A DNA stretch of 64,000 bases from Hippopus hippopus (lineage: Eukaryota; Mollusca; Bivalvia; Cardiida; Cardiidae). The stretch is from NCBI GenBank assembly GCA_946811185.2, contig OX328106.1, positions 42,296,311 to 42,360,310 on the forward strand, read 5' to 3'. A model generated the notes under the pieces. It did not search any database and had not been told where the DNA came from. It saw only the letters and a list, made by a program, of their open reading frames with translations. The translations under genes were made by a program, and so were the position numbers. This document shows, piece by piece, positions 62,192 to 64,000 of the stretch (within the stretch, counting starts at the first letter, position 1; the number at the start of each line of letters is the position of its first letter).

Positions 62192-64000
62192 TTTGTTATG
62201 GCACTGGGTAGAAACATTGTGGAAAAAGGAGAAAATGCTGGTTACCAGCATTTTCTCCTTTTCCCACACAGTTTTCAAAAGTCTTCCTCCACGAGGGCAT
62301 TAAAACTTGGGATTGTGTGGTAGAGGGTTAAATACAGAAAGAAAATGGTATGGTTGACAACAGGGTTCTCAGTACAATAAACTGAAATTATCTAAAGAGA
62401 GATTAAACACATTGCCAACAGTTAACAACTGCTATCATTGAGCAGACTACTGTTGCCACCGATAAAAGCATTGTTGTAAATAGGTAAATTGCCTGTAAAG
62501 AGCAATTTCTCCTTTTACCCTTATGTTTTCTCTTGTATTAATAAAGAAAAAAATTCTCATGAAATAGAGTTGATTTCTTTAAAATCTCATCCCACTTCAT
62601 GTTTTTGCTGCTTTCAGTTCCCAGTTAACTCTGACATAAATCAGAACTGCACTGCTGATAATGCTGAGGCTGAAATGAGTTTTACAACAAGCGTCCTGTC
62701 TTATGCAACAGATTTATTGAAGTCCTTACAGCAAGAGACCAGGTCTCAAGATACAAATCTGACAGCTTTCCATGTGGCGAAAGAATCTGAAACAGCTGCT
62801 GAAAGTGAGGAGGAATTCATGGATTGTGAAGAGTACATGGAAGTCGATAATGATGAATTAACAGTACCACAGAGCAAAGAAACAGTACCACAAAACAAAG
62901 AAACTGTACCAAATAACAGAGAAATAGTACAAGAGAACACTGAGACAATACCACCAAACAATGAAAAAGTACCACAACACACTGAAACATTACCACCAAA
63001 CAATGAAACAGTAACACCAAACAATGAAACAGTAGCACAAAACAACGAAACTGTACCACAAAGCAAAGAAACAGTACCACAGAACACTGAAGCAGTAACA
63101 CAAAACAATGAAACAGTACTACAGAACACTGAAACAGTACCACCAAATAATAAAGCAGTGGAACAGAACAATGAATCAGTACAACAGAGCAAAGAAACAG
63201 TACCACTAAACAATAAAACAGTACCATGGAATAATGGTACAGTACAACATAATAATGAAACAGAACCACAAAACAATGAAATAGTACCACACGACAATGA
63301 AACAGTATCACACAACAATGAAACAGTAAAACACAACAATGAAACAGTACCACAAAACAATGTGGCAGACATTACCGCTAAAAATAGTACACTGGAGATT
63401 ACTGATGGTGGAGCTCGAACAACAGTTGAGATGAAAAGTGTTTCTGATCCTGCTTTAGATAATGCATGTGAAGTAAGTTCTACTATTGAAGCAAATTTAG
63501 CTAGTGAACCCTCTGGTAAAAACAACATAACTGACACCGAAAACACTGTCCAGACAATCAATAAAGAGAGCAAGCAAGATTTGAATAGCATGGGCAATGA
63601 TATGCATGAAGAAACTGTGTCTCTGAAAACGAATTATGCGGGTAAAAAATCTGAAACAGTTGATGATGTGTCAGGTCGGCAAAATTCCAATAAAAACACC
63701 GATAAAGAAGCCATCGGTGATGATCAAATAAATGAAGCACATGTAAAAAATATTCCCGCAAGCAACATTGAAGAGCAGCCAATCTTACCAAAAAAGGGAT
63801 TTTATAATCTAGATGAGCTAGATTTGGAGAGTATGGACCCTTTTAAACTCAAAACCCAGGTTTCAAATATTCCAGATAAAACTAGCCAGGAAAAAACATT
63901 GTCTGTAGACATTGAGGAACAGGATATAAATATGGGGAATTGCATCATGTCAAATGAAATTAATCCACGAGACAAAAGTGATGAAAAATTTGACCTAAAG
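55224..64000 (+). CDS. Partial multi-exon gene, possibly TACC-like, open at right edge
   Basis: Join of 55224-55418, 57173-57284, 59888-60020, 61905-61977 and 62618-64000 (continues). Phases agree (0, 1, 2, 0) and every intron is GT-AG, giving 632 codons so far. N-terminus MADDLIDFSEFENDENCCPD is acidic. Exons 1-2 join to GKLKVTFGEDSVLQTP, exon 3 has DYTRYAQDFIEEIIQSIP, exon 4 has HSVDSGVESMD. Near the window's end, GFYNLDELDLESMDPFKLKT resembles the DP(F/N)-rich SDP-type motif of TACC proteins, and KVTF...QTP resembles the N-terminal motif of TACC3. TACC proteins are centrosomal/spindle coiled-coil proteins, but the diagnostic C-terminal coiled coil lies beyond the window, so the name is tentative. 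Introns are filled with MITEs. Confidence 0.8.
56098..56325 (-). repeat. TTAA-type palindromic MITE copy, well preserved
   Basis: TTAACCCTTTCGCAAACAAT to TTTGTCGTTTGGTAAAGAGTTAA-like end, core GGAGAAAATGCTGGTAACCA. Confidence 0.85.
56917..57150 (+). repeat. TTAA-type palindromic MITE copy
   Basis: Ends 23 bp before the acceptor of exon 2 of the TACC-like gene. Core GGAGAAAATGCTGATTACCA. Confidence 0.8.
57173..57284 (+). CDS. TACC-like candidate, coding exon 2
   Basis: VTFGEDSVLQTPTVKKAEKR and LDVTIEEVNQEQTT. Acceptor AAATCAG, donor ACAG|GTAAAA. Confidence 0.8.
57508..59226. mobile_element. AGCTCACCTGAG-type repetitive element with 171-bp tandem units
   Basis: Starts AGCTCACCTGAGCACAAAGT, with a short hairpin (CTGAGCAC/GTGCTCAG) and a CCGTCCGCCCGTC-type tract, and ends ACTCAGGTGAGCGATATAGG. 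Inside are three units of about 171 bp beginning TTTACACTCTAGCATCTACA (57603-58060), then several TTGTCCGGA...ACTTTGTCATC units. No coding capacity. It hosts a further MITE insertion at 58442-58671. Confidence 0.75.
58442..58671 (-). repeat. TTAA-type MITE nested in the AGCTCACCTG-type element
   Basis: Complete copy with TTAA at both ends: TTAACCCTTTACCAAACAAT to TTTGGTAAAGAGTTAA. Among the best preserved copies. Confidence 0.85.
59888..60020 (+). CDS. TACC-like candidate, coding exon 3
   Basis: DKEKQEREEWEERTSILTSI (charged, helical) then YTRYAQDFIEEIIQSIPLK. Acceptor AATTTAG, donor GGA|GTAAGC. Confidence 0.8.
60247..60870. repeat. Three consecutive TTAA-type MITE copies
   Basis: About 60247-60459 (diverged), 60460-60646 (left end missing) and 60647-60870 (CCCTTTACCACACAGTCGCT to TTGTTGTGTGGTAAAGAGTTAA-like end), all in intron 3 of the TACC-like gene. 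Confidence 0.75.
61009..61342. mobile_element. GGCCTTTA-type MITE with clear ends
   Basis: Inverted ends TTTAAAGGCCCA and TGGGCCTTTAA. The interior shares CTTTTAAATGGTATAAATTA with the copies at 36.7 and 54.5 kb. Confidence 0.75.
61360..61562 (+). mobile_element. tRNA-derived SINE copy
   Basis: Head ATGGCTTAGTAATTATAGTG with B-box-like GGGTTCAATTC, body with AGCAAGACACCTCAGAGCCC, tail TGACTGAAATATTGTTGAAA. Confidence 0.6.
61573..61881 (+). repeat. TTAA-type MITE with duplicated 3' half
   Basis: Complete copy to about 61796, then a repeat of its 3' half (AACCAGCATTTTCTCCTTTT to GTGTGGTAAAGTGTTA). Confidence 0.8.
61905..61977 (+). CDS. TACC-like candidate, coding exon 4
   Basis: EDGPHSVDSGVESMDCCDYE and AEPIH across the junction. 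Acceptor TTTGACAG, donor CAT|GTAAGT. Confidence 0.75.
62028..62332 (+). repeat. TTAA-type MITE containing a (GT)n microsatellite
   Basis: Family ends with core GGAGAAAATGCTGGTTACCA. The GT run (about 62152-62187) has expanded in its left half. Confidence 0.8.
62618..64000 (+). CDS. TACC-like candidate, large exon 5 with heptapeptide repeats
   Basis: Acceptor GCTTTCAG, open to the window edge (461 codons). Residues encoded by 62861-63362 form about 24 tandem heptads of the form TVPQNNE (variants IVPHDNE, AVTQNNE). The tract is low in hydrophobics and probably disordered. The long minus-strand frames here are its shadows. Confidence 0.85.

Noticed and set aside
62746..63597. Large Cys/Val/Ser-rich minus-strand frames
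   Set aside because: Antisense shadows of the heptapeptide repeat in the plus-strand exon.

Overview
The window looks like an animal genome rich in small mobile elements, most likely a bivalve mollusc. This is inference: the host genes are intron-rich and metazoan-like, and the SINE, MITE and 2A-bearing LINE content matches what is known of bivalves. AT content is high, and no bacterial gene organisation is seen.

Layout. (1) 1-5900: decayed repeats and local duplications, no gene recognised. (2) About 5930-10105: a nearly full-length CR1/L2-type LINE whose ORF begins with a 2A ribosome-skipping motif. (3) 11765-37888, minus strand: a complete SLC23 (nucleobase/ascorbate transporter) gene of 12 coding exons and 599 codons. 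All splice sites are GT-AG and all phases agree. (4) Inside its intron 10, at 13506-28261: a 14,756-bp Polinton-type DNA element with a 6-bp target duplication (GTTAAC), 5'-AG ends, terminal inverted repeats of about 2.1 kb and a protein-primed family-B DNA polymerase. (5) 37.9-48.4 kb: MITEs, a mariner copy with one frameshift, a 5'-truncated LINE, and a second SLC23 first exon at 45929-46135 next to a 41-bp satellite that appears to derive from its own 5' splice site. (6) 48.4-55.2 kb: repeats only. (7) 55224 to the right edge, plus strand: the first five coding exons of a gene that may be TACC-like, the last carrying 24 heptapeptide repeats.

The Polinton-type element is the most interesting object. 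No integrase, packaging ATPase, protease or capsid gene is seen, so it is either a reduced lineage or depends on help. Its genes form two expression classes. The polymerase, a CCHC zinc-knuckle protein, a coiled-coil basic protein and a 217-residue protein have no stem-loop at their 3' ends, and two of the regions have AATAAA-type signals. By contrast, the small genes (78 aa in each TIR, 68, 88, 104 and 46 aa) end in a 16-nt hairpin of the replication-dependent histone mRNA type (AGCCCTTTTCAGGGCT or variants, followed by AACCA), with a purine-rich GAAAG block 12-15 nt downstream like a histone downstream element. Four of these cassettes share one promoter: an E2F-type GCGGGAAA, a perfect CRE (TGACGTCA) 22-23 bp later, and a TATA box 39 bp after that. 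Together this looks like a histone-like S-phase expression cassette carried by a mobile, virus-like element. I know of no precedent. The right arm holds extra cassettes separated by copies of one spacer, which suggests gain and loss of cassettes by recombination.

The rest of the window is saturated with a TTAA-flanked palindromic MITE (more than 20 copies), a GAGCCATG-type palindromic MITE, tRNA-derived SINEs and nested insertions whose order can be read.
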